DNA of 64,000 nucleotides from Larkinella arboricola (GCF_003259745.1 NZ_QLMC01000006.1:67011-131010); one strand, 5' to 3'; positions 17,673 to 28,214 are shown, numbered from the stretch's first letter. Numbers and translations are program-made. The notes: a model not told the origin generated them from the sequence alone.

Positions 17673-19001
17673 TTACTTTTTACCCTGTAAATAATTGACC
17701 ACCGAATCTGTCAGATCTTTGGCGGCAGCGGGCGTATAAGGTGAAACTGTCACCTCATAACCGCCATGCGTCATCTCTTCCGCCGTGAGCAGATACCCCA
17801 ACCAGCCGTTGCCGTAGCCAAAATAGAAGGTGTACGGAAAGGGCGACCGGTCGCGGATTTCGTTAGAAATCTCGCAGAACAGTTCGAGTGGGGCGCTCCA
17901 GATGGCAATATCGTCGTTGATTTGCAGAAACCGGACGGGCAGCCGGACCAGGTTGACACCCGCTTTGGTAGTGCGCGTATAGTTTTTCAGATCGTCGGTC
18001 CAGCCTAGCTCCGGTTTTCGGGGCGTTTCGACGATAAGGCCGGCGGCTTTCAGCGTAATGTCGCTGGTGGTTGCGGTAATGGATTTATTGGCCTCCAGCA
18101 CCTTATCACCCAGCAATACCCGAAACTGGCTCAGCTTCCCGGCCTGCGGACTCGGGTAGACGCTGTAAATGGGGGCCAGATTTCCGGCGGCTCCGTTGAT
18201 AAACAGCAGTGGAGCGCCCAATTTCTGTTCGACGTATTCGGCCACCACGCCGGGCGCGTCGCCACTGATGAGCAGGTTGGACCCACTCATGACCGTACCA
18301 TGAATCGCGTAATTGGAAACCAGCGCAAGCGGGCTGCCATCCTCTCTGTCAAGCCGAAGCAGGCCAATGCGCCGATCAACCGGCCCGTCAGGATTCATAC
18401 CCAGGTACGCCTTTCCGTCTACATCCTTCGCCCGCCGGTTGATGTTGGCCTGCGACAACCCCCAGCCCACGCCCAGCCGGGCCGGAACGAGTTTCTGACG
18501 CGCTTCCTGAATACCGTCCAGCAGTTTACGTTCCACCATTTCCGTATACTCCGTATCGAATTGGTGCTGATACCGGTCGCCCAGAAAAATGGCCGGTAAG
18601 CCGGGAGGGCCGACTTCGGGCGCCGAATGCGTATGCGTAAAATTCCACCAGAAGTTTACGGGATCGATGCCCAGTTGCTTTTTCAATTTGGCCGCCACTT
18701 TATCATATTCCGATGGGGAAACCAGGCAGATATCGGTCGAAACAAGCACAAACTGCGTTTTTCCGTCGTCCATCACCACAATGCGGTGGTAAATCTTGTC
18801 GTAAACGCCGGTCGATTTGCGGGCTCCGTAGCCCAGCAGCATCTGATGTTTTTCCGGCGTAATATCCACCTTGACCACAGCCGCCCGAAAACCAGCCGCG
18901 TTTGGATGGATGGCCCAACTTAGCAGAGGAAAAAGCAACGGGATCGCTAAAAGCAGCAAACGGGTTCCAGAAGCCGGTATTTTTTTGAGAGAGAGTAGCA
19001 T
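17673..19001 (-). CDS. neutral/alkaline ceramidase N-terminal-domain protein
   Basis: 442 residues with a signal peptide (to about residue 30). It matches the N-terminal domain of neutral/alkaline non-lysosomal ceramidase: FRAAVVKVDITPE at the start of the mature part, FTHTHSAPEVGP with the zinc-type His123/His125, and SNYAIHGTVMSG further on. It lacks the C-terminal immunoglobulin-like domain of full ceramidases, and in Bacteroidota and Planctomycetes such short forms occur in glycan-degrading clusters with unproven substrates. Hydrolysis of an amide bond in ceramide is the family activity; applying it here is inference. The gap to the next gene is 11 bp, so same transcript. Confidence 0.85.
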   Translation of the reverse strand: MLLSLKKIPASGTRLLLLAIPLLFPLLSWAIHPNAAGFRAAVVKVDITPEKHQMLLGYGARKSTGVYDKIYHRIVVMDDGKTQFVLVSTDICLVSPSEYDKVAAKLKKQLGIDPVNFWWNFTHTHSAPEVGPPGLPAIFLGDRYQHQFDTEYTEMVERKLLDGIQEARQKLVPARLGVGWGLSQANINRRAKDVDGKAYLGMNPDGPVDRRIGLLRLDREDGSPLALVSNYAIHGTVMSGSNLLISGDAPGVVAEYVEQKLGAPLLFINGAAGNLAPIYSVYPSPQAGKLSQFRVLLGDKVLEANKSITATTSDITLKAAGLIVETPRKPELGWTDDLKNYTRTTKAGVNLVRLPVRFLQINDDIAIWSAPLELFCEISNEIRDRSPFPYTFYFGYGNGWLGYLLTAEEMTHGGYEVTVSPYTPAAAKDLTDSVVNYLQGKK

Positions 19002-19016
19002 CGTAAGAGGTTTAGT

Positions 19017-22000
19017 TTATTGGGCTTTTCGAATGTACGCCAGCAGATCGGCCATTTGCTGCGGGTTTATCTGCTTCTCCAGTCCGGCGGTCATTGCCGA
19101 CAGGTTCATGGCTTTCAGCGATTCGATGTCCTGGCGGGCAATGATGGTTTCCTGTCCTCCCTGATTGCGCAGGGTTAAAGCCGTTGGCGTTTCGGTCGAA
19201 ATCAGGCCCTGCACTGTTTCGCCGTTTTTCAGCTTGATTGTCCAGAGATCATACCCGTCGGCAATGGACAGGTTCGGGTTCAGAATATCGCCCATGATGG
19301 ATGCGGGCCGCCGATTGCGGATCGTTGCCAGATCCGGCCCGAAAGCCACCCCGCCCGAACCGCCAATCTGGTGGCATAGCGCACAGTTCTGCTGAAACAC
19401 CAGCATTCCTTTTTCCGGATCTGCCTTTAAATCAAGCGCCGTCTGGTATTGCCGGATTACTTCATCCCGCTGCTGATCGCGTTTGGTCAGCAACACCCGC
19501 GCCCGGTCGCGCAGTTTTTTGTCGGAATACGCCATCAGTCCCACACTCCGGGGCCAGCCGATGCTGTTCTGGTCGATGGTTCCCTTCTCAACGGCATCCA
19601 GCAGCAACTTGATCCGGGCCGGTTTTACGGTTTCCGAACCCGCAAAAAACGTTGCAATGGCCGGTTCGCGAATGTCGGGCGTCATCACCGGCCACTTTTG
19701 CAGCACGTACTGACTAACGGTTTCGTCGGGAATGGAACTCAGCGCCTGCAAAGCCGCTACCTGCACCGAGAGTGGCTCGGTGGGCGCCATCAGTTTTTTC
19801 AGGAGCGAAACCTGATTGGCCGGATTGTGCAAGGTCAGGAAACCAATGGCTTCCGACCGCTGCTCGGGCGACTGTTTGGGATTCTCCGCCGTTTGTACAG
19901 CCCGTTGTAATGCCGCCGTTTTTTGGGCGTTGTCCGGAAGCCCGGTTACCTGCAAGACCTGCAAACAGGCCGAGCGCACCGACGCCGACGGATGGTCGAA
20001 AAAAGCCCGCATTAGTAAATCCTGTTCCGCCTGAAAATTGGAGTCCAGGGATGCGCTGCGCCGTTTCATCCCCTGCGCGATGCCTTTAATAACGGAAGCC
20101 TGCCACGTTTGCCGCTCCGCCGAAATCGGAGCGGTGGCTTTTTGCAGCAGTGCGTTGATGGTTTTCGGCGGTTGACTAGCCCCGGCCATCGCACTCAGCC
20201 GCTCGACCAGCGACCCATAGGCGGGTTCGTCGGGTTTAAAACGGGCTAATACCGCGTTGAGTAAATCACTGTTCTGCGACGAAGGCGCCGACAAAGCCGC
20301 CACCTGCACCCAGGGATCGCTGATGTCAGCAAAGAGTAATTTTTGCCGGGCCGTGGACGCATCGGATGTTTCGACAAAACCGAGGGTGCACAGCAACTGA
20401 AACCTGACTTTGGGATCGCGGTCCGACTGCATTGCCAGCATCGCCGGAACCAGCGCCGGAGCGGTTTTCAGGTGCAGTTCTGCCAATTTAATCGCGTTGG
20501 TCCGCACACCCGGAACGGGATCTTTCAAGGCCGTTGTGATTAGCTCCGGGCGCAGCTTGCCGAGTCCTTCCAGCGTCCAGAGTGCGTGAAGCCGACCGAG
20601 CGGCAGGGCCGGGTTCTGGGCCATTTTTTCCAGCGCAGCCACGTCCTGGGGAGTTGCCCGGTCCAGCAAAAGCCGTTGGGCATGGCGACGCCACCAGATG
20701 TTCCGGTCTCCCAGCTTTTCGATCAGTTGTGCGTTGGTCGCTTTTCCGAGGAGATTTTTATTCCAGGTGGCGGCTTTGGTACCTTTCGGGGTAATGCGGT
20801 AAATCCGCCCCTGATCGGTGCCGTTGTACAAGGCTCCGGATTTCACCACGTCCTCGGCCATCCATTCCGGATGCTCCACAATTTGCCGGTAGTAATCCAC
20901 CACATACAGCGCCCCATCCGGTCCGATGTACATATTAACGGGTCGGAACCAGGCATCCGTCGAAGCCAGAAATTCTTTGTGGGCCTGCATCCGGCTGGCC
21001 GTAAAGGTGGCCCCTTTGTCGGTAATCTTGTCGAAATGAACCAGGTTACTGACCGGTTCGGCCACAAAGGTCACGCTGTCATATTTTGCCGGAAACGCCC
21101 CGCCCAGATAGTGCGTAATGCCGCAGGCCGAGGTAATCACGCCCACATCCGTCAGCAGTTGGTACTGGGCATTTTTGGTAATCGGAAACACTTCGGCGGC
21201 ATTACCGTGGTCGGAAATCGACTGCGTGACGTTGGAAACCAGTAATTCCGGATTCCGCTTCAGATACGGTGTTGCGATCACCTCGTGGTAGGCGTGGTTG
21301 GCGTTGCTGACCAGCAGCCGGTTTCCCCAGGCATCGAACGAATGGCCAAACTGCGTATTACCCGAAACCGGCTCCAGTTCATACCGGTCGGGCCGGAAGC
21401 GGACGCTGCGACCGCTGGCGTTGTCGGGCAGGCGGATGCCATCCGGTTTTTTCGGATACAGAATGTCGCTGCCCCGGTCGCCAAATTCGTCTTTGTAGAC
21501 CTGCGCCGTTACCGCCGATTCGTGGGCCAGATAAATCCAGTTGTCCAGCCCCAGCAACGGACTATTGACGTTGTGCTGCGGGTTCGAGAGCGCAAAACCG
21601 GTCAGAATCGTTTCCCGAACGTCGGCCTTGCCGTCGCCGTCGGTATCTTCCAAGTAGAGCACATCGGGCGCGTCGGTCACCAGAATGCCTTTTTTCCAGC
21701 GCATGATGCCGGTGGGCAGCACCAGATCGTCGGCAAAAACCGTGCTTTCGTCCATGCGCCCGTCGCCGTTGGTGTCGGTGAGGAGTTTGATTTTCCCGGT
21801 TCCGCTTTTGTCGAGCGGATAGCCGTGCATTTCCACCACGTAAAACCGTCCGTCTTCGTCAATTTCCATCGCCACCGGATCGGCCACCAGCGGTTCACTG
21901 GCCACCAGTTCGATCTGAAAGCCGGGTTCGAGTTCAAACGTTTTCAGGGCTTCTTCGGGCGAAATACCCGATTGTTTCGTAGCCTTCTGACAACCCAGCG

Positions 22001-22070
22001 CCCCGATGATCAGCACCGTAATCAAACTTGAAAAACACCACGTCTGTCGTTTTCTGTCACGCATTCTCAT
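19017..22070 (-). CDS. large lipoprotein: PVC-type propeller, HEAT-like repeats and cytochrome c domain
   Basis: 1017 residues. The N-terminus is a lipoprotein signal (GALGC, Cys27). Residues ~35-410 form the beta-propeller of the 'membrane-bound dehydrogenase' / DUF7133 group, with several Asp-rich loops such as DTNGDGRMDES and DTDGDGKADV that look like calcium-binding. Residues ~430-850 are HEAT-like helical repeats. The C-terminal ~130 residues are a cytochrome c domain with CALCH (Cys896-His900) followed by GGVAFGPDL and INPQQMADLLAYI. This is the architecture best known from Planctomycetes/Verrucomicrobia (PVC-type heme-binding proteins), widely found in Bacteroidota too. It probably oxidises a sugar or polyol and passes electrons to the haem. 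Substrate unknown. Confidence 0.9.
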   Translation of the reverse strand: MRMRDRKRQTWCFSSLITVLIIGALGCQKATKQSGISPEEALKTFELEPGFQIELVASEPLVADPVAMEIDEDGRFYVVEMHGYPLDKSGTGKIKLLTDTNGDGRMDESTVFADDLVLPTGIMRWKKGILVTDAPDVLYLEDTDGDGKADVRETILTGFALSNPQHNVNSPLLGLDNWIYLAHESAVTAQVYKDEFGDRGSDILYPKKPDGIRLPDNASGRSVRFRPDRYELEPVSGNTQFGHSFDAWGNRLLVSNANHAYHEVIATPYLKRNPELLVSNVTQSISDHGNAAEVFPITKNAQYQLLTDVGVITSACGITHYLGGAFPAKYDSVTFVAEPVSNLVHFDKITDKGATFTASRMQAHKEFLASTDAWFRPVNMYIGPDGALYVVDYYRQIVEHPEWMAEDVVKSGALYNGTDQGRIYRITPKGTKAATWNKNLLGKATNAQLIEKLGDRNIWWRRHAQRLLLDRATPQDVAALEKMAQNPALPLGRLHALWTLEGLGKLRPELITTALKDPVPGVRTNAIKLAELHLKTAPALVPAMLAMQSDRDPKVRFQLLCTLGFVETSDASTARQKLLFADISDPWVQVAALSAPSSQNSDLLNAVLARFKPDEPAYGSLVERLSAMAGASQPPKTINALLQKATAPISAERQTWQASVIKGIAQGMKRRSASLDSNFQAEQDLLMRAFFDHPSASVRSACLQVLQVTGLPDNAQKTAALQRAVQTAENPKQSPEQRSEAIGFLTLHNPANQVSLLKKLMAPTEPLSVQVAALQALSSIPDETVSQYVLQKWPVMTPDIREPAIATFFAGSETVKPARIKLLLDAVEKGTIDQNSIGWPRSVGLMAYSDKKLRDRARVLLTKRDQQRDEVIRQYQTALDLKADPEKGMLVFQQNCALCHQIGGSGGVAFGPDLATIRNRRPASIMGDILNPNLSIADGYDLWTIKLKNGETVQGLISTETPTALTLRNQGGQETIIARQDIESLKAMNLSAMTAGLEKQINPQQMADLLAYIRKAQ

Positions 22071-22074
22071 CAGG

Positions 22075-23721
22075 TTAATAATTCGGGTTTTGGGTCAATT
22101 TTGTATTCTGATTCATGGCCGACTGCGGAATAGGCAGCAGGTAATTTTTATTCGCAAAAAACGTATGCATACCGTCTGGTGCCGGAATAACGGTATAGGT
22201 CCATTTGCCACCCACCTGTTCAATTTTCATGGCGTGTACCGGCCCGTTCAGATTCTTTTCCGCCAGTTTCAACCGAAGCAGGTCATACCAGCGTTTTTCT
22301 TCAAAGGCCAGTTCAACCCGGCGTTCGCGCTGGATGGCCACCCGCATTTGGGCCTGCGTCAAACCGGTCTTCAGGGCGGGCAATTCCGAACGGGCCCGTA
22401 CCTGATTGATGGCATCATACACCGAGGCATCCGGCCCCACCGCTTCGTTTTGTGCTTCGGCATAGCTGAGCAGGACTTCGGCAAGGCGGAAAATGATGAA
22501 ATTGGCGCTGCTCAACTGGTGATTACCGTTGATGGCGTATTTCGGGTCCAGCCCTTTCCGCAGGTAATAGCCGGTATTGGTCGCTTCGTTGGTATTACTC
22601 AAATCCGTCGCATTCCGACTACCGACGCCCTGTTTCATCACCATTTCAGCGCCTACCCAGATGGATCCGTCGTATACGATTGACTGATAAAACCGTTTCT
22701 CCCGATTAAGATACGGATTCTGAGGATCATACCCCGACGCCGGATCAGAAATGGGCAAACCGTTTGCCATTGCGTATTCGTCCACCAGCTCCTGCGTGGG
22801 GTCCACTCCCCCATAGGCCCGTTGTACCCCGCCGACAATCCAGGGGCCCTGTAAGCCTTCCCGACCCCCGCCCAATGCCGTTCCGCCGAGGTACTGTTTG
22901 GCAAAAATCACCTCTACATTGTTGTTATTATCCTCGTAAAACAGCGTTTCGTAGTTCGGAAACAGACTGTGCGAACCCAGGTCCATGACCTGCTTGTTGG
23001 TGGCTGCCGCCCGTGCCCAGCGGCTTTTGTCGCCTGCCGTATTCTTCAGCGGACTGGCCCAGAACAATTCACACCAGCCTTTCAGGGTCAGCGCCGACGC
23101 TTTGGATACCCGGCCCGCTTCGGCCTTAAGCGGCAGATCATCGACAATGGCCGCGCACTCGTCCACAATGAACCGGTACGTTTCCTCGTCGGTGTTGCGG
23201 GCCTGAAAAATTTCGTCGCCCTGCGTGTTCTGGTTCAGCGTCCGGGTGATGAGCGGCACCCCGCCGTGGGCCGTCCACAGCAGTTGGTAATAATAGGCAC
23301 GCAGAAACCGGGCTTCCGCCAGCTTGGATTTCTTCCACGTGTCGGGCAGGCTCGAAGCCGTTACTTTCTCGATGAATAAATTAGCACGGCGGATGTTGGC
23401 GTACTGCGACCAATAGTTGGGGGCATTGCTGGGTGTGTAGACCGAGTTGGCGTACAAAACCCGGCTGGTCTGGCCGTTGACGCCGTTCATGGCGTTGTCC
23501 GTGAAATTCTCCCAGGGATCGAAGGTATTGAACGGGCCGGGCAATCCCGAATAGATATTGTTCAGAAACAGGTCCGCCGTACCCGGATCGGTCCAGACGG
23601 CATCGTCGGCAATCTGGTCTTTGGGGGCTACTTCCAGAAAATTTTTACAGGAAAAGACAGCCAGTGTCATGAACAGCAAAGCTACCTTGCCGTTCCACTT
23701 TATAAGCTGATGCAGGTTCAT
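22075..23721 (-). CDS. SusD/RagB family outer membrane lipoprotein
   Basis: 548 residues. Lipobox AVFSC (Cys25). The N-terminal SusD-like domain is seen in FLEVAPKDQIADDAVW and the TPR-like helices around NIRRANLFIEKV and EARFLRAYYYQLL; the C-terminal RagB/SusD domain contains NFIIFRLAEVLLSYAEAQNE and VAIQRERRVELAFEEKRWY. It caps the SusC pore and binds the nutrient on the cell surface. It follows SusC by 19 bp and the next gene starts 4 bp after its stop. Confidence 0.97.
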   Translation of the reverse strand: MNLHQLIKWNGKVALLFMTLAVFSCKNFLEVAPKDQIADDAVWTDPGTADLFLNNIYSGLPGPFNTFDPWENFTDNAMNGVNGQTSRVLYANSVYTPSNAPNYWSQYANIRRANLFIEKVTASSLPDTWKKSKLAEARFLRAYYYQLLWTAHGGVPLITRTLNQNTQGDEIFQARNTDEETYRFIVDECAAIVDDLPLKAEAGRVSKASALTLKGWCELFWASPLKNTAGDKSRWARAAATNKQVMDLGSHSLFPNYETLFYEDNNNNVEVIFAKQYLGGTALGGGREGLQGPWIVGGVQRAYGGVDPTQELVDEYAMANGLPISDPASGYDPQNPYLNREKRFYQSIVYDGSIWVGAEMVMKQGVGSRNATDLSNTNEATNTGYYLRKGLDPKYAINGNHQLSSANFIIFRLAEVLLSYAEAQNEAVGPDASVYDAINQVRARSELPALKTGLTQAQMRVAIQRERRVELAFEEKRWYDLLRLKLAEKNLNGPVHAMKIEQVGGKWTYTVIPAPDGMHTFFANKNYLLPIPQSAMNQNTKLTQNPNY

Positions 23722-23740
23722 CGGGGTATCGGTTTTCAGG

Positions 23741-26700
23741 TTAGAACGTGAGATTTAAGCCAACGGAAAGGACACGTTGCTGCGGATAATTCCGTCCGTT
23801 GACCTCGCTGACTTCCGGGTCAAAATTCCGCATCTTCGTCCAGGTCAGGACGTTCTGTCCGGACAGATACACCCGGGCATTCTGAATTTTAACTTTCTGG
23901 CTTATTGCCGGTGGAACCGTATAGGCCAGGGTGGCGCTTTTCAGGCGCAGGTAACTGGCATTACCCATCCAGAACGAAGATTTCTGGGTGTTGTTGGTGG
24001 TCGGAGCTGCCGTAATCCGCGGGTTGCGGGCGTTTGTATTTTCGGGCGTCCAGTAATCCAGGTTATCTTCCAGCGCGCCCATGCCGTTAAAGAAGGCCCA
24101 GGCCGCATCGTTCTGGTAGTAAAAGTTGGTTTTGGCCGCTCCCTGAAACAGCAGGTCCAGCGAAAATCCTTTATACTGCACGTTTGGCGCAATGCCGTAG
24201 ATGATCCGGGGCGTTGCAACGGGATCACCAATGTGCGTGAGGTCGTCGTCGTTGATTTGACCGTCTTTATTGATGTCCTCGTACCGGATGTCGCCGGGTT
24301 GCACCTTGCCCCAGGGCTGCACGGCAATACCGGGTTTCAGGTTACCGGCTTCGTCAAAATCGGACACCTGAAAAAAGCCCAGTGAGTGGAATCCAAACTG
24401 CGTACCGAGCGGTTTTCCGGTCAACCGCCGGTTGATGTTGTTGTAGGTTGCAGCGGCTTCGAATACCTGCAACAGGGCGTTTTTGGCGTACGTAAAATTG
24501 CCGTTGAGCGACACGCGCAGGTCCGGCGAAACGCGGTAGGTGGAGCCGATGGATAGTTCCACACCCCGATTCTGCATCACCCCGGCGTTGACCTGACTCA
24601 GCCCAATCCCGTATTCGGAAGGAACAATCACATCCGGATTCACCAGCATATTCGAGCGTTTTTCGTAGAAATAATCCGCTTCCAGGTTAATCAGCCCTTT
24701 CCAGAGCGTGGCTTCAATACCGATGTCGGTTTTCTTGGCGCGTTCCCACGTAATGTTCGGATTGGGTTCGTTGCGTTCGCGGATGGCCTGCACGGCACTC
24801 CCCCCCAGCACGTAGGCCGGGCCCGCCACGCTGTAGGTGCTCATGTACTGGAACGCACTACCCGCCAGCGCACCCACTTCACCATACGATCCCCGGATTT
24901 TCAGGTTGTCGATCCAGCGAAGGTTCTGCTTGATGAAATTTTCTTCCGACAACCGCCAGCCGAGCGAAAAAGCCGGAAAGAAGCCGAACCGGTTCTCCGG
25001 CGCGAAGTAGTAACTGCCGTCGTACCGACCACTGGCTTCAACCAGATATTTGTCGGCGTAATCGTAGGTAACCCGGTAGACCAACCCCATCTGCCGCGCA
25101 TAATTGGAGGTTCCGGTGGTGGTCATGTCGGCCTGGCTGGAACTGCCCATGTCCAGCTCGTCGATGTTCAGGTTGTAGTTCCGGCGGGAAGCGCCCAGCA
25201 CGAGGGCGTCATTCGCTTTGGCCTCAAAAACCGCCAGTGCCCCGACGTTGCTCTTGCCAAACGAACGCACGTAATTCAGGCTGGCCTGGTAGGTCAACTG
25301 CTGCGTCTGGTTATAAATCTGGTTCAGCGATGATTTGGCCTGACCAAAAATACCGTCGGTAATGACGTACGGTTTTTGCGTGGTATTGATGCTCGCCAGA
25401 TGCACCGGAGTCGTCCAGATTTTATCCATCATCATCGTTGGATCGTAGGCAATGGTCCCCTTCGCCACCAGACCCGGAATAAATGGAATCTGTTGTTCGA
25501 TAGACAGTTGGGAATACAAAGCCGTGGTGTTGGTTTTCTGATACCCGCTGTTATAAATGCTGCCGGTGACGTAGGTTCCGTTCATGCCGTTGCTGTAAAA
25601 CAGCGGGCCGTTCTGCGGGTGAGCGTAGCCGATCAGTTCAAAAATGCGGGAGGTTCCGATGGACGGATACTGCGCCTTCTGGATGCGGCCATTCAGATTC
25701 AGCGAAAATTTGGTGGTTTTGGTTACCTGCGCATCCAGATTGATCGCCAGATTATACCGTCTATTGCTGGTCGATGGCCACATCCCGGCCTGGTACTGAT
25801 AGCCCAGACTGGCGTAGTACTTTACCCGTTCGGCCCCGCCCGAAAGCTCCAGATTCTGCGTGGTGATCACGGCATTTCGGTTCACAATTTCGTCGACGAT
25901 ATTCTGGGAGGGATACGCATCGTTGTCCGAACCGTCTTTAAATTTCTGAAGTGCTTCCTCCGAATACGGAAGCGGCAAACCGGCGTATTGAGCGGCTGCG
26001 TTTTTCAGCATGGCAAAATCGTAGCCGTACAGGTATTTGGGCATAACGGTCGGGTTCTGAAAACCAACGTAACTATTATACGTCAGCGATGGGGTTCCGG
26101 TTTTTCCGCGTTTGGTGGTCACCAGCACCACCCCGTTGGCCCCCGCCACTCCGTAGGGCGCTACGGCCGCGGCATCTTTCAGGATGGTGAACGTTTCAAT
26201 TGTGTTGGGATCAAGCTGCTGAAAACTGCGCGGAATACCGTCGACGATCAGCAGCGGCTGATTGGCGCCCGTCGACGAAATTCCGCGAATGTAAATGCTG
26301 GAGCCATCGCGTCCCGGTTCGCCCGATCCCTGTTTGACAATGACGCCCGGCAGCCGCCCGCCCAGGCTGTTGCTCAGGTTCGTCACCGGAATGGATGCGA
26401 CTTCTTCGCCTTTCATGGCCGACACAGCCGCCGTGACGGAGGTTTTTTTCTGCACCCCGTAGCCCACCACGACCACTTCGCTCAACGCCTTAATGTCCGG
26501 CTTCAGACCCACGTTGATTTCGGTTCGGTCGCCCACCAGCACTTCCTGCGGTTCGTAGCCCACAAAGCTAAACACCAGCACCGCACCCGCTTCCGGAATC
26601 ACCAGCCGGTAACGACCGTTTCCGTCGGTGGTGGTGCCCCGTGTTGAGCCTTTCAGGACGATGCTGACGCCGGGCAGTTCGTCGCCTTTGGCACCATCGG

Positions 26701-27196
26701 TCACACGGCCCTGTACGGTAATGTCGGCCACCGGCGGTTTTTCGATTGCCGACGCGCCCGCATGGTCCGGCGTTACGGTTTCGGCCGACTGCCGGGTTTG
26801 GATTGGGCGGGTGAGAGCGGCTTCCTGAAATCGGCTGGGGAATGGCTCCGTCCTCCGCTGCGGTTCTTTTCCGGTGATGACGTAGCCGCCGTTGCGGGCT
26901 TTTTTGTAGCCTAACCCGAACGGTTTCAGCACGGTTTCCAGGTTGGTTTCCAGATTGTCGTCCCAGCGGATGGCCTCCGACGAAACCACGTAGCCCTCCA
27001 CAATCCGGTCGAAAAACAGGATGTCTACTTTATAATGCGTTTTCAGTTCCCGCAGCATTTCTTTCAACTGACGGTTTTCGGGCCGGACGGTTTGTGGCTG
27101 GCGGTTTGTTGTCTGGGCTTTGGCCAGCATCTGGGCAAAGCCGGGCTGCACCACACCCAGCAGCAGGATTAAGATGGGGAGTATTCTTTTTTTCAT
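23741..27196 (-). CDS. SusC/RagA TonB-linked outer membrane transporter with STN domain
   Basis: I start at MKKRILPILIL (27196), giving 1151 residues with a signal peptide ending GFAQ; the upstream start at 27241 would overlap the FecR gene. Order: signal peptide, secretin/TonB short N-terminal (STN) domain (~40-100), carboxypeptidase-like regulatory domain (~160-240; GRVTDGAKGDELPGVSI), plug domain with the TonB-box-like segment and VAGANGVVLVTTKRGK (the RagA motif), then a beta barrel to the C-terminal LNLTF. The STN domain interacts with the FecR protein, so this transporter is expected both to import a ligand and to signal its presence through FecR and the ECF sigma factor. Confidence 0.97.
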   Translation of the reverse strand: MKKRILPILILLLGVVQPGFAQMLAKAQTTNRQPQTVRPENRQLKEMLRELKTHYKVDILFFDRIVEGYVVSSEAIRWDDNLETNLETVLKPFGLGYKKARNGGYVITGKEPQRRTEPFPSRFQEAALTRPIQTRQSAETVTPDHAGASAIEKPPVADITVQGRVTDGAKGDELPGVSIVLKGSTRGTTTDGNGRYRLVIPEAGAVLVFSFVGYEPQEVLVGDRTEINVGLKPDIKALSEVVVVGYGVQKKTSVTAAVSAMKGEEVASIPVTNLSNSLGGRLPGVIVKQGSGEPGRDGSSIYIRGISSTGANQPLLIVDGIPRSFQQLDPNTIETFTILKDAAAVAPYGVAGANGVVLVTTKRGKTGTPSLTYNSYVGFQNPTVMPKYLYGYDFAMLKNAAAQYAGLPLPYSEEALQKFKDGSDNDAYPSQNIVDEIVNRNAVITTQNLELSGGAERVKYYASLGYQYQAGMWPSTSNRRYNLAINLDAQVTKTTKFSLNLNGRIQKAQYPSIGTSRIFELIGYAHPQNGPLFYSNGMNGTYVTGSIYNSGYQKTNTTALYSQLSIEQQIPFIPGLVAKGTIAYDPTMMMDKIWTTPVHLASINTTQKPYVITDGIFGQAKSSLNQIYNQTQQLTYQASLNYVRSFGKSNVGALAVFEAKANDALVLGASRRNYNLNIDELDMGSSSQADMTTTGTSNYARQMGLVYRVTYDYADKYLVEASGRYDGSYYFAPENRFGFFPAFSLGWRLSEENFIKQNLRWIDNLKIRGSYGEVGALAGSAFQYMSTYSVAGPAYVLGGSAVQAIRERNEPNPNITWERAKKTDIGIEATLWKGLINLEADYFYEKRSNMLVNPDVIVPSEYGIGLSQVNAGVMQNRGVELSIGSTYRVSPDLRVSLNGNFTYAKNALLQVFEAAATYNNINRRLTGKPLGTQFGFHSLGFFQVSDFDEAGNLKPGIAVQPWGKVQPGDIRYEDINKDGQINDDDLTHIGDPVATPRIIYGIAPNVQYKGFSLDLLFQGAAKTNFYYQNDAAWAFFNGMGALEDNLDYWTPENTNARNPRITAAPTTNNTQKSSFWMGNASYLRLKSATLAYTVPPAISQKVKIQNARVYLSGQNVLTWTKMRNFDPEVSEVNGRNYPQQRVLSVGLNLTF

Positions 27197-27215
27197 GGGC
27201 TTAGGGAGAAAGGGG

Positions 27216-28214
27216 TTAGTTAGCAGGTTCGGTAATGACAATCTGGTTACCGGTGCGCTGATACGTCAGGGCCGAGCCCTCCATGAGCGACTCCAGCAAC
27301 TCTTCAGCGTTGTGGGCGGTAAACGAACCCGAAACCGTCCACTGAGCCAGGGCGGGATCGGTTATTTCCAGTTCCAGGCCGTAATTTTCCCGGAACAAAT
27401 GCGTGATTTCTTCCAGCGTTGTTTCTTCAAAAACAAAGCGGTTTTCGCGCCAGGCGGAAAGGTTTTCGGGTTGATGGAGTTTACGGAGCTGAACGGGGCC
27501 GTTGCGCCGGTTGAGCGTCACCAGATCACCCGGTTTCATGGTCAATTGCCGGGGTGACGGGCCTTCCTGGTACCGGAGTTGTACTTTCCCTTTGTTGAGC
27601 ACCACCCGACCACCCCGCTCCCGGTTGTAAACCGAAAACTCAGTGCCCAGCACCACCACCTCAAAATTTCGGGCGGTTTTGACCACAAACCGCTGATTAT
27701 CTACAGTATGGGTAACCGAAAAGGTGGCCTCTCCTGACAATTCCACATCGCGCGTCTGCGAGCCAAATCCAAACCGGGGCACTTTCAGACGCGAGTTGGC
27801 ATTCAGCGTCACCTCGCTTCCGTCGGCCAGCATCAACCGCCGGGTCTGGCCATAGGCCGTCGTATAGGTTTCATTCAGCAGGGTATCGCGATACATCCAG
27901 CCGCCCATTACCAGCAGAGCCACCGATGCAACGGCTATCCATCGATACCAGCGGTGTTGAGGAACGGGCATTTCTATTTCCGTCCCTTCGTTGCTTTCGG
28001 GTTTCCGGGCCATCCGCTGCTGGTGCCGTTTCATGGCGGTCTGCACATCCGCGACGTATTGCGGATTCTGGCTTTCCCAGAGTTCCAGCCAGGAAAAAAA
28101 CTGTTCTCTGTTGACTGGATCTTTGGCCCATTCGTCAATCAACTGCTTCTGGAACGTTGTCGTTCGGCCCGCGAAATAGTTGAAGAGTAATTCTTTCGTC
28201 ACTTGCGTTTTCAT
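27216..28214 (-). CDS. FecR family anti-sigma factor / signal transducer
   Basis: 332 residues from MKTQVTKELLFNYFAG; a start at 28253 would add 13 unconserved residues. Cytoplasmic N-terminal helices (1-75), one membrane segment (WIAVASVALLVMGGWM, about 86-101), the FecR periplasmic domain (~120-215; LADGSEVTLNANSRL, GEATFSV) and the DUF4974 C-terminal domain (~260-330; FEETTLEEITHLFRENYG). It holds the sigma factor until the SusC STN domain reports ligand. The sigma gene lies 70 bp upstream and the SusC gene 19 bp downstream. Confidence 0.96.
   Translation of the reverse strand: MKTQVTKELLFNYFAGRTTTFQKQLIDEWAKDPVNREQFFSWLELWESQNPQYVADVQTAMKRHQQRMARKPESNEGTEIEMPVPQHRWYRWIAVASVALLVMGGWMYRDTLLNETYTTAYGQTRRLMLADGSEVTLNANSRLKVPRFGFGSQTRDVELSGEATFSVTHTVDNQRFVVKTARNFEVVVLGTEFSVYNRERGGRVVLNKGKVQLRYQEGPSPRQLTMKPGDLVTLNRRNGPVQLRKLHQPENLSAWRENRFVFEETTLEEITHLFRENYGLELEITDPALAQWTVSGSFTAHNAEELLESLMEGSALTYQRTGNQIVITEPAN

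Noticed and set aside
21285-22031. 248-codon plus-strand open frame
   Set aside because: Antisense shadow of the large haem lipoprotein gene.
25376-26647. 423-codon plus-strand open frame
   Set aside because: It lies fully within the SusC gene on the opposite strand and has no domain; long antisense frames are expected in a GC-rich third-position gene.
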